Of a stretch of 64,000 nt of DNA, positions 43,819 to 53,212 are shown in pieces. Within the stretch, counting starts at the first letter, position 1; every line of letters begins with the position of its first letter. The stretch is from an uncultured Bacteriovoracaceae bacterium. Lineage in GTDB: Bacteria > Bdellovibrionota > Bacteriovoracia > Bacteriovoracales > Bacteriovoracaceae. The notes under the pieces were generated by a model, which had not been told where the DNA came from, ran no database searches, and worked only from the letters and a program-made list of their open reading frames with translations. A program made the position numbers and the translations under genes. The stretch spans positions 106,785-170,784 of the forward strand of contig CATLOT010000003.1 in NCBI GenBank assembly GCA_950054155.1, in the 5' to 3' direction.

Positions 43819-46569
43819 ATGTGTCGCAACAATATATTTCTCATTTTTCTCTTAGCTCTACTCATCTCTTGCACTAACGAACCGCAAGATTCAAAGGAGA
43901 ATGAAAAGCCTCTTCCTCTGCAAGAAACAACTCTTCCAATGGATCCGCCTGATGAAAAAAGAAACACCAGCGACAAATCTATTTTAATTAAAGACGCCCG
44001 TCTTATTCTCGTCTCATCTCCCTCTATTGAAAGAGGATGGATTCACCTCAAAGCGGGAAATATTATAGATCTCGGCGCAGGTGATCCGCCAAAGATAAAT
44101 GTTGACCACATCATATCAGCTTCAGGAAAAACAATTTCCCCAGGAATAATTGATACCCATTCTCACATGGGCGTCTATCCTCATCCTGGTGTTCATGCCC
44201 ATGCCGATGGTAACGAAATGGTATCACCCAATACCGCAGAAGTCTGGGCAGAGAATGGCTTTTGGCCACAAGACCCCTCCCTTTGGCGTGCCCTCTCCAG
44301 TGGAATCACAACTATTCAAGTTCTTCCTGGCTCAGCAAACCTCTTCGGCGGCCGCTCTTTTACCGCAAAAATGCGCCCTCGCTTAAGTGCAAGAGAGATG
44401 CGCTTTACAGGAGCACCTCAGGGACTCAAGATGGCCTGTGGAGAAAACCCCAAAAGAGTTTACGGAGAAAAAGGTGGCCCTTCGACCCGGATGGGAAATG
44501 TTGCGGGTTATAACAAAGCTTTTCAGGAAGCCTTTGAATACCATCAGACATGGCTTAAATATCAACGTGATATTGATCACTGGAACAAGAGAATTGAAGA
44601 AGCCAATAAAGTTGAAGATAATAGCGCAAAAGAAAGTACCCTTAAAGAAATTGGCGATGCCCCCTCCCCACCCAAAGTGGATCCGAGACTTGAAACTCTA
44701 AAGGGCGTCATCGTTGGCGAAATCCTCGTCCATATTCACTGCTACCGCGCCGATGAGATGTCTCTCATGCTTGATCTTGCAAAGAAGTTTGGCTTTAAAG
44801 TAAGAAGCTTTCACCATGCTATTGAAGCTTATAAGATTGCTCCGAAATTAGCCGAGCATGAAGCAGGGATTTCGACTTGGGCAGACTGGTGGGGCTTTAA
44901 GATGGAGGCTTATGATGCCACTTCAGCCAATGCAGCCATTGCCCATAAGAACGGAGTAAAAACAATTATTCACTCTGACTCCTCTGAAGATATCCGTCAC
45001 CTCAACCACGAAGTGGCAAAGGTTTTAAAAGCAGGGAAAGACCTCGGTATTGAAATCGACGAACAAAGTGCGATGGCGTGGATTACCCTCAATGCAGCGT
45101 GGGCCTTAGGTATTGAGGACAAGGTTGGCTCTCTTGAGAAAGGAAAACATGCAGACATTGTCATTTGGGATCGTCATCCTCTCTCTATTTATGCCAAACC
45201 GGATAAAGTGATTATCGATGGTCATATCGTTTTTGATCGAGAAGAAGAACTTATACCCACCAGTGACTTTGAAGTGGGAAATAGAAAGCTAGGCTTAGCA
45301 ACGAGGGCCCACAAAGCTCCTAGCGAAGATAAGACTCTTGAGCTCTTAAAACGCCCCCATCCCAAGAAAGGAGAGCTCCTTCATCAAAACTTTCTTCTTA
45401 AAGGCGTGACTCTCTTAAAGTCGACCGGTCTAAAAGAGGAAAATAAAGATGTCCTTATTTCACGAGGGAGAATTAAAGCAATTGGGTCTAAGCTAAAAGC
45501 ACCAAAGGGCTACAAGACAATAAATGCTGACAAAAAGATTCTTACCCCAGGATTATTTGAGCCTGTATCCTACCTAGGTCTTATGGAAGTTGGTTCTGTT
45601 GACTCCACTCGAAATATTGGCCTTCGTGGTAGCGCGATCAATCCTCACCTTGAAGCCCACTATTCTTTTAATTCTCAAACCTCAAGAATTCCCATCGAAC
45701 GGGCTGCTGGAGTCCTCTACACGATGGCCATACCAAATGGTGGACTTCTTTCAGGTCAGGGATTCTTCTATAAATTAAGCGATAATCCCCAAACAACTGT
45801 CAAATCCAATACTGTGATGATGGGATCTGTAAGTGCTCATATCAAAGAAGCCTTTGGTGATCATTATTCAATGGTATGGCAAACACTCCACGACCTTGTT
45901 AATGAGACTCTCTTTTATCACCGCAATATCTCACGTTATAATAAAGGTGAGTTAAGAGAACTTAAGTTTGAAGCTAAAAAACTTGAAGCCTTCAAACCCA
46001 TCCTAGAAGGAAAAATGCCTCTTATCTTAGCTGCTGATAGCTTTGATGAGATTTCTAACCTCATCTCCTTTGTTAAGAGAATGAAAAAGAAGAAATTAAA
46101 ACTCAATGTCATTCTCTTCGGAGGAACAGAGTCCTGGATGCTTGCAAAGGACTTAAAGGTCCTCGATATTCCAGTCATTCTCAATGCCACAAACCAAACA
46201 GTTTACAGTTTCGCTCATATGCAAAACAGAGATGATCTCGCTGCTGCGCTTACAGAGAGTGGTGTAGAGATCGCCCTCACGGCCCATGAATGGTTCACCT
46301 ATCCTCAAAGAATACGTCAGTCTGCAGGAATGGCCGTTGCCAATGGCCTTGCCTACGAAGAGGCCATAAAGGCAATTACTTCAACTCCCGCTAAGATTTT
46401 TAATCTCAAAAAAGATTATGCGACACTTGAGCAAAAACAAAGGGCAACCTTTATCCTTTGGAACGCCGACCCATTAGAGCCACTCTCTCATCCTGAGCGT
46501 ATTTGGATCGACGGCAAAGAACTTGACTTAAACAATCGCCAACTTATGCTCGCTAAGAAGTATCTTTAA
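43819..46569 (+). CDS. Lipoprotein with intact and degenerate amidohydrolase domains
   Basis: A 916-aa outer-envelope protein (lipobox LISC). Domain 1 (about 45-490) is an imidazolonepropionase-like amidohydrolase: DTHSHMGVYPHPG, ILVHIHCYRADE, SFHHAIEAYK and IHSDSSEDIRHL supply the metal-binding His and Asp set. Domain 2 (about 500-916) has the same fold signature (TPGLFEPVSYLG, ITSTPAKIFNL) but no HxH, so it is probably non-catalytic. Substrate unknown. A terminator follows at 46581. Confidence 0.8.
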   Translation: MCRNNIFLIFLLALLISCTNEPQDSKENEKPLPLQETTLPMDPPDEKRNTSDKSILIKDARLILVSSPSIERGWIHLKAGNIIDLGAGDPPKINVDHIISASGKTISPGIIDTHSHMGVYPHPGVHAHADGNEMVSPNTAEVWAENGFWPQDPSLWRALSSGITTIQVLPGSANLFGGRSFTAKMRPRLSAREMRFTGAPQGLKMACGENPKRVYGEKGGPSTRMGNVAGYNKAFQEAFEYHQTWLKYQRDIDHWNKRIEEANKVEDNSAKESTLKEIGDAPSPPKVDPRLETLKGVIVGEILVHIHCYRADEMSLMLDLAKKFGFKVRSFHHAIEAYKIAPKLAEHEAGISTWADWWGFKMEAYDATSANAAIAHKNGVKTIIHSDSSEDIRHLNHEVAKVLKAGKDLGIEIDEQSAMAWITLNAAWALGIEDKVGSLEKGKHADIVIWDRHPLSIYAKPDKVIIDGHIVFDREEELIPTSDFEVGNRKLGLATRAHKAPSEDKTLELLKRPHPKKGELLHQNFLLKGVTLLKSTGLKEENKDVLISRGRIKAIGSKLKAPKGYKTINADKKILTPGLFEPVSYLGLMEVGSVDSTRNIGLRGSAINPHLEAHYSFNSQTSRIPIERAAGVLYTMAIPNGGLLSGQGFFYKLSDNPQTTVKSNTVMMGSVSAHIKEAFGDHYSMVWQTLHDLVNETLFYHRNISRYNKGELRELKFEAKKLEAFKPILEGKMPLILAADSFDEISNLISFVKRMKKKKLKLNVILFGGTESWMLAKDLKVLDIPVILNATNQTVYSFAHMQNRDDLAAALTESGVEIALTAHEWFTYPQRIRQSAGMAVANGLAYEEAIKAITSTPAKIFNLKKDYATLEQKQRATFILWNADPLEPLSHPERIWIDGKELDLNNRQLMLAKKYL

Positions 46570-46580
46570 TCCTTAGACAC

Positions 46581-46613
46581 AAGAGGGTCTATTTGATTTT
46601 TATTGACCCTCTT
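46581..46613 (+). terminator. Terminator after the amidohydrolase gene
   Basis: A perfect 9-bp stem AAGAGGGTC/GACCCTCTT is followed by CTTCTCCCTT. It lies between the amidohydrolase stop and the HPF-like start and rules out the longer HPF reading from 46603. Confidence 0.6.
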
Positions 46614-46662
46614 CTTCTCCCTTAAGATAATGACTTTTTATCACTCAACAAAGGGGTTTGAA

Positions 46663-46950
46663 ATGGATCGTGTTTTTATTGAATGGGGTAACTTAGAAAG
46701 AACAGAAGCCCTTGAAAGTCTCGTTTTTGAGAAAGCGGAGAAATTTTTTAAGATCCATTCAAAAGCGACTAAAATGATTGTAACCTTCAAAATCATTAAT
46801 CCCATTACAAGTGCAGGCCCTGCCACTCAAAAAGTGACTATGGAATTACGCCTCCCGCAAAAACAAGATATCCGCGCTTCAAAAGAAGGTACGGACGCCT
46901 ACAGACTAGTCCATGATGCCGAAAAAGCCCTTATGGCCCAAGTGAGATAG
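46663..46950 (+). CDS. HPF/S30AE-like ribosome-associated protein
   Basis: A 95-aa protein that fits the short hibernation-promoting factor/S30AE fold (MDRVFIEWGNLERTEAL, basic strands, then IRASKEGTDAYRLVHDAEKAL). Such proteins bind the 30S decoding centre to idle or dimerise ribosomes. The start at 46663 follows AAAGGGG by about six bases. It lies ten bases before the CNNM gene and is probably co-transcribed. The match to HPF is moderate. Confidence 0.65.
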   Translation: MDRVFIEWGNLERTEALESLVFEKAEKFFKIHSKATKMIVTFKIINPITSAGPATQKVTMELRLPQKQDIRASKEGTDAYRLVHDAEKALMAQVR

Positions 46951-46960
46951 AACAGACTAA

Positions 46961-47926
46961 ATGCTTACCTTTTATGTTTTTCTTTCAGTGCTGGTCTCCT
47001 TCACTTGCTCACTTCTTGAAGCCGTTATCTTAAGTGTAACCCCGGCTTACTTGAATCTTCTCAAAAAACAAAACCCTCTCACCTTTGAGAGGGTTTCTTT
47101 CTTAGAAGATGATATTGAAAAGCCTCTCGCCTCCATCCTTACTTTAAATACAATAGCCCACACCATCGGTGCAGCAGGCGCGGGAGCTGAAGCCCAAAAG
47201 ATTTGGGGCAATGAATACCTGAGTCTCTTTTCGGCAGTCCTCACTTTCATCATCCTCTTCTTTAGTGAGATCATTCCCAAGTCGATAGGTGCACGTGCCT
47301 GGAAAAGAGTTCTTCCCTATTGTCACTACCTCTTAAGACCCATGATCATAGTCTCCCTTCCTATCATCTGGGCATCACGTAAAATTTCAGCTCTTATTAA
47401 AGGAGATGAAAAAGACGTCGTTTCCCGAGAAGAAATTCCTGCACTAGCTGAACTTGGTCTCCAGGATGGGACTATTGGTCCTGCAGAGTTTCACAAACTT
47501 CAATCAATGATGGATTTTGCCAAGGTTAAGGTAAAAGATATCCTTACTCCTTTTAATAAAGTTGGTATTCTTCACTATCAATCCCCTATTGATGAAGCCT
47601 ATCAACACGCCAGTGGAAATACTTATTCAAGACTTATTGTTCTTGGAGTTCATAAAGATGACATCAAGGGTTATGTCATGCGAAAGGATATCCTCCAAGG
47701 CCTTATCGAGAAAAATCCTCTTTCCATAAAAGATATTACTAATCCAATTCTCATTCTTCCGGAAACCACCCCGGCCCAAGTCCTTTTTGACCGCCTTCTG
47801 GCCAGAAAAGCTCATATTGCAGCTGTCCTCAATGCTAAAGGTGACTTTATTGGGATCGTTACTCTTGAAGATCTCATTGAGACCCTCATGGGAACTCCTA
47901 TCTACGATGAATTTGATCGTAACTAA
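46961..47926 (+). CDS. CNNM/CBS membrane protein (CorC-like)
   Basis: A 321-aa protein with an N-terminal CNNM (DUF21) membrane domain of about four helices (residues 1-140) and a CBS pair (about 180-315: MDFAKVKVKDILTPF, YSRLIVLG, IAAVLNAKGDFIGIVTLEDLIE). The C-terminal CorC/HlyC domain of longer relatives is absent. The family is linked to magnesium or cobalt handling. A terminator-like hairpin occurs within its coding region at 47071-47100. Confidence 0.85.
   Translation: MLTFYVFLSVLVSFTCSLLEAVILSVTPAYLNLLKKQNPLTFERVSFLEDDIEKPLASILTLNTIAHTIGAAGAGAEAQKIWGNEYLSLFSAVLTFIILFFSEIIPKSIGARAWKRVLPYCHYLLRPMIIVSLPIIWASRKISALIKGDEKDVVSREEIPALAELGLQDGTIGPAEFHKLQSMMDFAKVKVKDILTPFNKVGILHYQSPIDEAYQHASGNTYSRLIVLGVHKDDIKGYVMRKDILQGLIEKNPLSIKDITNPILILPETTPAQVLFDRLLARKAHIAAVLNAKGDFIGIVTLEDLIETLMGTPIYDEFDRN
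47071..47100 (+). terminator. Intrinsic-terminator-like hairpin inside the CNNM coding region
   Basis: A perfect 10-bp stem AAACCCTCTC/GAGAGGGTTT with a six-base loop is followed by CTTTCTT, about 110 bases after the start codon. It could act as an attenuator or be a chance structure. Confidence 0.4.
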
Positions 47927-47930
47927 GAAA

Positions 47931-48947
47931 CTACTTTATATTGGCAATCAACCATGAAGAAAAGTCACTGATTTCACCTTGGTGGTCAGGATAGTTTTCC
48001 TTAAGGCTATTCAGTTGCCCAAGTATAACAGTCCCGTCGTAAGCGGTTTTTGCAAGAGTACTCATAAAAGATTCAATTAAGGGCGGGTAGAGGCTATCAC
48101 TAAAGATTTTTGCTTCCTCGATAATACCCTTATTAGAATTGAGGTGAACCTCCACTCCTCCCCAGGGGAAACGAGTTTCAAATTGATGGTTAAATTGAGG
48201 TGTACGACCAAAGACCCAGTCCCAATCCTTAAGTTCTTCATAATACTTATTCAACTGAGGAACAGTTTTTAAGTAAGCGTAGTCCAGGACTTCAACTTCA
48301 CATTGAGAATTATAATACTGGCAAAATTCCTCTCTTATCGCCTCACAGAGATTATCGTGATTGAGAGAAGGATTTAATTCTTTAAGGTTTATCACGCGTG
48401 CACGAGTGGATTGAATACCCTTTGACTCAAGTTTCTTTTTATCAGGATTAAGATAGGTGGCAAGTTTACTTAAATTAGCATCAATCAAAAGTGTTCCATG
48501 ATGAAAACTACGATCTTTATTAAGCTTAAAAGCAGATCCTGAAATTTTTCGAACTCCCTCTTTGGTATCGACAACAATATCATTTCGTCCATTTGGATAG
48601 GCCTCTATGTCAAAACGCTTTAAGGCTGCCGTAATGATCTGATTATTAGCGTTTTTATCGTAGCTCTCTTTAGAAGACATAAAGGTAAAATTAGTATTTC
48701 CAAGATCGTGGAAAACGGCTCCTCCACCACTTTGACGACGAGCGAGCTTAACCCCATCTTCTTCCATTTTTTTGGTTCTGCACTCTGTCCATGGGTTTTG
48801 AAGACGACCAATGACAACTGTCTCAGAGTTTCGCCACAGAAAGAGGACATGATACTCGGGGTCCATATCATTAAAAATCCAGTTCTCAGTCGCAAGGTTA
48901 AACCAAGGGTCAAATTGATCTGCTACAAAAATTTTAATTTTATTCAT
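47931..48947 (-). CDS. lplA: Lipoate-protein ligase A
   Basis: A 338-aa enzyme that attaches free lipoate to the E2 and GcvH proteins by way of lipoyl-AMP. Motifs: FNLATENWIFND, LFLWRNSETVVIGRLQNPW, ARRQSGGGAVFHDLGNTNF (lipoyl-AMP loop) and KISGSAFK with the catalytic Lys region. The length includes the C-terminal LplA domain, so it is the single-chain E. coli type. It is last in an apparent map-GFA-lplA operon. Confidence 0.9.
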   Translation of the reverse strand: MNKIKIFVADQFDPWFNLATENWIFNDMDPEYHVLFLWRNSETVVIGRLQNPWTECRTKKMEEDGVKLARRQSGGGAVFHDLGNTNFTFMSSKESYDKNANNQIITAALKRFDIEAYPNGRNDIVVDTKEGVRKISGSAFKLNKDRSFHHGTLLIDANLSKLATYLNPDKKKLESKGIQSTRARVINLKELNPSLNHDNLCEAIREEFCQYYNSQCEVEVLDYAYLKTVPQLNKYYEELKDWDWVFGRTPQFNHQFETRFPWGGVEVHLNSNKGIIEEAKIFSDSLYPPLIESFMSTLAKTAYDGTVILGQLNSLKENYPDHQGEISDFSSWLIANIK

Positions 48948-48976
48948 ATGCTCTTCATTTCCATTAATATTAGTCT

Positions 48977-49384
48977 TTAATTAGGAAGCCCAGTAAATTC
49001 AGGGAGAGAATCAAGATTATCTTCCCATACAGCCTTACTATCAGTAAATAAGTGGGCATTGGGTCTTAAATCAACAGGTTGTTCAAGGCATCCAGCTGGG
49101 ACAACAAGAAGCTTTCCCTCATCTTGGACATTAGGTAAAGCAGACCCACAGTTACAACAAAAGCTCTTAACATGTCTCGTATTTGGGATATTGAATGTTT
49201 TTATCAGCTCCTTCCCATCCAACCATTTAATTGTGGATTTTGTGCTAAAAAGATTTGCAGCAAATGCACTTCCTGTATCTTTTTGACAATACTTACAGTG
49301 ACAAAGAAAGAAGCTTTCAAACTCTCCCTCCACTTCAAAGTTTACTTTCCCACACTGACAAGAACCAATTCTTTTTACACTCAT
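48977..49384 (-). CDS. GFA/CENP-V family zinc protein
   Basis: A 135-aa protein of the glutathione-dependent formaldehyde-activating (GFA) family. Zinc cysteines are in the expected pattern: GSCQCGKVNFEVEG, LCHCKYCQKDTGSAF and SFCCNCGSALP. Members have not generally been shown to have formaldehyde activity, so the substrate is unassigned. It is middle gene of the map-GFA-lplA run with about 28-base gaps. Confidence 0.85.
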   Translation of the reverse strand: MSVKRIGSCQCGKVNFEVEGEFESFFLCHCKYCQKDTGSAFAANLFSTKSTIKWLDGKELIKTFNIPNTRHVKSFCCNCGSALPNVQDEGKLLVVPAGCLEQPVDLRPNAHLFTDSKAVWEDNLDSLPEFTGLPN

Positions 49385-49412
49385 TCCCCTTCCCCTATTG
49401 ATTTAAGTTTTA

Positions 49413-50174
49413 TCAACTTGCAAATCTCTTCGTTGGATTGGTGAAAACATAAGGTCTACCTTTTCGAACCATAACAGTGTGCTCTTTTTGAACCGAATAG
49501 AAGAGATCATGATAGAGAGTCCATCCATCACCTGCCTCATCAACATAATGAGCCCCATTTGAGAGAAATGGTTCGATGGCCACGACCTGGTTTTCCCTAA
49601 AGACACGCTTGTCTTTAGTGTCGCAAAAGCTCCCTATAAACTCTGGCTCCTCATGTAAACTAAGCCCCACACCATGACCACCAAGATCCCTTAGAATAGT
49701 GAGCTTATTTTTCTTTGCATAGGTTTCAACTGCTAGGCCTACTCTATTAATCTTAGAACCACTTCGTGCGCTGTTAAGGGCAATGTCTAAAGCTTTTCTC
49801 ACGTGCTTACAGAGAATGTTTTTTTGACCTTTACTATTACCAATGACAATAGACTCCCCGTTGTCTGCAAAGAAGCCATCTTTTGAGGCTGACACATCTA
49901 TATTAAGAAGGTCGCCTTCCTTTAGGACATTTTCATTGGGTATCCCATGAGCAACATCATGCTCATGACTAAAACAGACATGCCCAGGAAAATTATACTC
50001 TGACTTTGGCGCAGAAATAGCACCGTATTGAGCCAGAAAAAGTGCTGCCATATGATCTAGCTCACAGGTGGTTATTCCTGGCCTTGCCTGTGCCTTTAAA
50101 TATTCCAGGCAATTCGCTACGATAGCACCAATTTCTTTCATTTTTTCAAACTGAATTTCGTTATCTATAGACAT
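49413..50174 (-). CDS. map: Methionine aminopeptidase, type I
   Basis: A 253-aa enzyme removing the initiator Met. The pita-bread motifs are intact: SHEHDVAHGIPN, DVSASKDGFFADNG (two metal Asp), GHGVGLSLHEEP (His), AIEPFLS (Glu) and QKEHTVMV (Glu). No N-terminal SH3 or zinc extension, so it is the short bacterial form. It is not next to rpsM/secY, so it may be an additional paralogue. Confidence 0.92.
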   Translation of the reverse strand: MSIDNEIQFEKMKEIGAIVANCLEYLKAQARPGITTCELDHMAALFLAQYGAISAPKSEYNFPGHVCFSHEHDVAHGIPNENVLKEGDLLNIDVSASKDGFFADNGESIVIGNSKGQKNILCKHVRKALDIALNSARSGSKINRVGLAVETYAKKNKLTILRDLGGHGVGLSLHEEPEFIGSFCDTKDKRVFRENQVVAIEPFLSNGAHYVDEAGDGWTLYHDLFYSVQKEHTVMVRKGRPYVFTNPTKRFAS

Positions 50175-50244
50175 TTAATTCCTTTTTCTTCCTAGTGTAC
50201 CACGTAGTTATGCTAGTTATCGCCTTATATAATAGGAATTATAT

Positions 50245-53094
50245 TCAAAAGAGGCCCCTCTCAATAAAGTCTTCAGAATACTGAAAGTCACAACCAAATA
50301 TTCTCTTTTTCCAGGTCTCGATTACTTCTGTATCGTAGTGTTCATCCGGTGCACCATAATCACCAAAGTCCATCGAACGAATCATAAGAAGTTCTTTTAT
50401 TTTCAAAGGTATGGGAGTTCCTTTCTTTTCGAAATCTAATATTGCTTTTTCGACTTGAGCTTTATTAAAAGAAGTAACATTTCCTATAAGAGGTGTGTCG
50501 ATCAAGACAAAAGCTGCCCTCTTTTTTACTTTATCGGCTTGATAATCACAAAACCCAGGATGATGACTAACGTAGTTATAAGCTAGTAGATTCACATTTA
50601 ATTCTGCTATGGTCTTTTTAAATATCCTATGACACTGAGGATGTTTTTCAAAAACTTTTTTGTGAACAAAAGCATAGTAGCCACTCACTCCTTCGGCAGC
50701 ATAGGCAGCACCATACCTTTCAATCATTTCCTCTTCGCTAAGAGTTCCTCTTCTTCTTTCCCTTTGAGGAGTATCGCCACCTTCATCGGCTCTTTCCGTA
50801 TTCTCCGTTTGGGGAATGAATCGTTTTGCCTTATGGGCCTTCTCTTTATTCTGTACAAAGAGCCTGTCAATTGGGCAGCCTTCTTTAATCATTTTCTCGT
50901 AGGTATCTTTAGTTAAAGGAATATCACCATCACTATTAACCTCCCTTAAGTCTAAAAACTCACTCTCACGAGGTATATCAATTTGATAAAGAGTATCTCC
51001 ATAATGAGAGGTAACATTGGGATCTGTTGCCGCGTAAAGGCCTCTTCCGGCAAGGGCTGCCCCTTCAACACCAACAAACCGATTGATGAGAGGTCCCGCA
51101 TGAAACATAAACTCTCGAGCCTTGGTATACTTGAGATTATCAAGAGATGTCAGGGCGATGGGCTCCTCCCCTTCTTTTTCCTCTTCATCATTTTTTTTGC
51201 CTCCACCCCAGTGAAAAATGGATATCTCTCTTGTCAGTTCTTTTTTTAAGGGAATAAGGTCTGCTAAGAGAGCATCACTGGCGGATTGATAACGACGCTG
51301 AAGAGAGAAAAAACCGGGCTTTATTTCATCTAAAAGCTCTTTCTGACACAACTCTATTTCTTCCTTACTTGGAACCTTCGAAAGGCAGCTTTCAAGGGTG
51401 GAAGAACCAGAGGCTAAAAAGAGAATCTTTGAGGAAGTATCAGGATCTCGGCTCAACTGGCCTTCCGGAAAAGAGCCAGCGAGAGAGAACGCCCTCGTTT
51501 TTCTCATACTCTCTTGCAAGCAATCTTTTGCTCCATCTCGTGCATGACACTCCTCTAAGGTACTTTTAGCGAAGGCAAGAATATGGGCAGAGGTGTAAAA
51601 GTTGTCATAAGAGAGAGTAAGCTCTTGAAGTTCATCACTTGAGTGAAGTTTCGAGATATCATCGTACTTATTATTAACGGCAGCTAGAAAATCAAAACAA
51701 CGATTCAAATCATAATTTAAATCAAAGCTCAGGGGAATATTTTCGCCAGAAACGAAATCCTCTCTATAAGGACAAATTCCTACCGTTGATTCGATGAGTG
51801 ATTTCTTTTTTTCTAAATATGCTTCAGGAGCACTAAGAGCTAGAGTTTTTACGGCCCGTTCAAAAGCCGTGAAGAAAAGTTCGTAATCACAAAGATATCG
51901 CTCCTTCTTACTAAGAGGTGCATACTCATTGACACAGTTAGAAAAGGCTATATGAGAGATTTTTAAGAGGCGATCCCTTTGCTCCTGTGCCATTAGTCCA
52001 CCTATCTTATTCTTTAAATGAGTCTCAATTTTATTTGATCTTTCCTTGTAATAACTTAAGTCTTCACCCTTTAGTTCTGGTAAATAAAGATCTGGCTTTT
52101 CTATTTCAATGCAATCACTCATAAAAGAGTCCAAGTCGAGGCTTAACTTCTCTAATTCATAGTGGAAGTCTAAAGCGGGGACACTCCTCACTTTTTCCCT
52201 AAGTGAATTAATCCTTTGCGAAAAGGTTAGTTTTAAGAAGAAGTCATTAAGCTTAACAATTTCGTCGCCCGAAATATTCTCGTAACAGCTTGAAGCCCTT
52301 AAGCACCTTGGAAGTACTGCTTCTTTAAACACTTCTTCAAACTTTTGAACTGAGGCATTTTCACAAAGAAGAGGTTCGACCCCTTTTATTACTCTATGAT
52401 CATCTGCGTACATTAAATTGCAGGAACCATCACTTTCTTTTCTATAATAGGTTGAAATGAGATTCTTTACACAATAGTCGAACTCTCTCTTTAAGGTCTT
52501 GTCTTTATAATTGACAGTACAATCAATGGGCTGATTATTAATATTCACCGTCGTCTTCAGTTTACTTGGATCAAAAGGACTTTCTAAAGTTATTTTACCT
52601 AAGCTGAAAATGATATCCATCAGTTTGGGATCTAAGTCGACGTCCTCTCCATTACGATCAAAAGGCACATGGGAAGAGTCCATATTCTTCTTTACTAACT
52701 TGAAAAATAGTTCTTTAGAAGAGCGATTTACGTCATAGGGAAAATAGTTTCTTTGCTCATTAACGACTTTATCATAATCCTCCCTTTCTTTTGGTGTTAA
52801 CTCCTCATACCACGCCACTTTCCCTTTTTTTTCAAGCTTGGATAGGACATTCTGTTCGAGGTTACTTCGAAACTTCTCTTTGAATTGATTTTGATTAATG
52901 AGCACCAAATTATATTCATCGCTTTCAAGGATTTCATTTAATAGACGAGTTGTATCCTCCTTAATTTCATCCGTTACAACCATTCCTTGATATTGAGTAA
53001 GAATTAATGTGGAAAGGGTAATCGTTTTTTTTTCAGGGTCGATAGCTAGAGCCTGATTCATAAAGATAAATAAAAGAGGAAGGAAAAATCTCAC
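50245..53094 (-). CDS. Large exported protein with possible ART-like segment
   Basis: A 949-aa protein from a GTG at 53094 with a signal peptide (RFFLPLLFIFMNQALA). The N-terminal 620 residues are helical and cysteine-containing without a known fold. At about residues 663-710 the sequence FHAGPLINRF...GRGLYAATDPNVTSHYG resembles the His and Tyr strands of H-Y-E ADP-ribosyltransferases, but the Glu is not identified. The C-terminal region includes SHHPGFCDYQADKVKK. A FliA-like promoter abuts the GTG. Confidence 0.6.
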   Translation of the reverse strand: MRFFLPLLFIFMNQALAIDPEKKTITLSTLILTQYQGMVVTDEIKEDTTRLLNEILESDEYNLVLINQNQFKEKFRSNLEQNVLSKLEKKGKVAWYEELTPKEREDYDKVVNEQRNYFPYDVNRSSKELFFKLVKKNMDSSHVPFDRNGEDVDLDPKLMDIIFSLGKITLESPFDPSKLKTTVNINNQPIDCTVNYKDKTLKREFDYCVKNLISTYYRKESDGSCNLMYADDHRVIKGVEPLLCENASVQKFEEVFKEAVLPRCLRASSCYENISGDEIVKLNDFFLKLTFSQRINSLREKVRSVPALDFHYELEKLSLDLDSFMSDCIEIEKPDLYLPELKGEDLSYYKERSNKIETHLKNKIGGLMAQEQRDRLLKISHIAFSNCVNEYAPLSKKERYLCDYELFFTAFERAVKTLALSAPEAYLEKKKSLIESTVGICPYREDFVSGENIPLSFDLNYDLNRCFDFLAAVNNKYDDISKLHSSDELQELTLSYDNFYTSAHILAFAKSTLEECHARDGAKDCLQESMRKTRAFSLAGSFPEGQLSRDPDTSSKILFLASGSSTLESCLSKVPSKEEIELCQKELLDEIKPGFFSLQRRYQSASDALLADLIPLKKELTREISIFHWGGGKKNDEEEKEGEEPIALTSLDNLKYTKAREFMFHAGPLINRFVGVEGAALAGRGLYAATDPNVTSHYGDTLYQIDIPRESEFLDLREVNSDGDIPLTKDTYEKMIKEGCPIDRLFVQNKEKAHKAKRFIPQTENTERADEGGDTPQRERRRGTLSEEEMIERYGAAYAAEGVSGYYAFVHKKVFEKHPQCHRIFKKTIAELNVNLLAYNYVSHHPGFCDYQADKVKKRAAFVLIDTPLIGNVTSFNKAQVEKAILDFEKKGTPIPLKIKELLMIRSMDFGDYGAPDEHYDTEVIETWKKRIFGCDFQYSEDFIERGLF

Positions 53095-53100
53095 CTCTCT

Positions 53101-53127
53101 TTATCGGTATAAATAAATGAAATTTTG
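53101..53127 (-). promoter_or_regulatory. FliA-like promoter of the 949-aa protein gene
   Basis: CAAAATTT, 11 bases, then ACCGATAA, which ends six bases before the GTG start. The -35 matches TAAAGTTT at six of eight positions with consensus spacing; the predicted transcript begins at the start codon. Confidence 0.6.
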
Positions 53128-53175
53128 AGAATTAACAGTAGCTTTTAACTACCTAAGTGATTGAAATTACGAAAC

Positions 53176-53194
53176 AGCCAGTCTGTGACTGGCT
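53176..53194 (-). terminator. Terminator of the C13 peptidase gene
   Basis: A perfect 8-bp stem AGCCAGTC/GACTGGCT with a three-base loop lies downstream of the minus-strand stop at 53213, followed by GTTTCGTAATTTC. Confidence 0.55.
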
Positions 53195-53212
53195 ATCTTG
53201 AGAGGGGTCATT

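Noticed and set aside
46603..46662. Longer N-terminus for the HPF-like protein
   Set aside because: It would start inside a terminator hairpin, while the ATG at 46663 has a good ribosome-binding site and matches family length.
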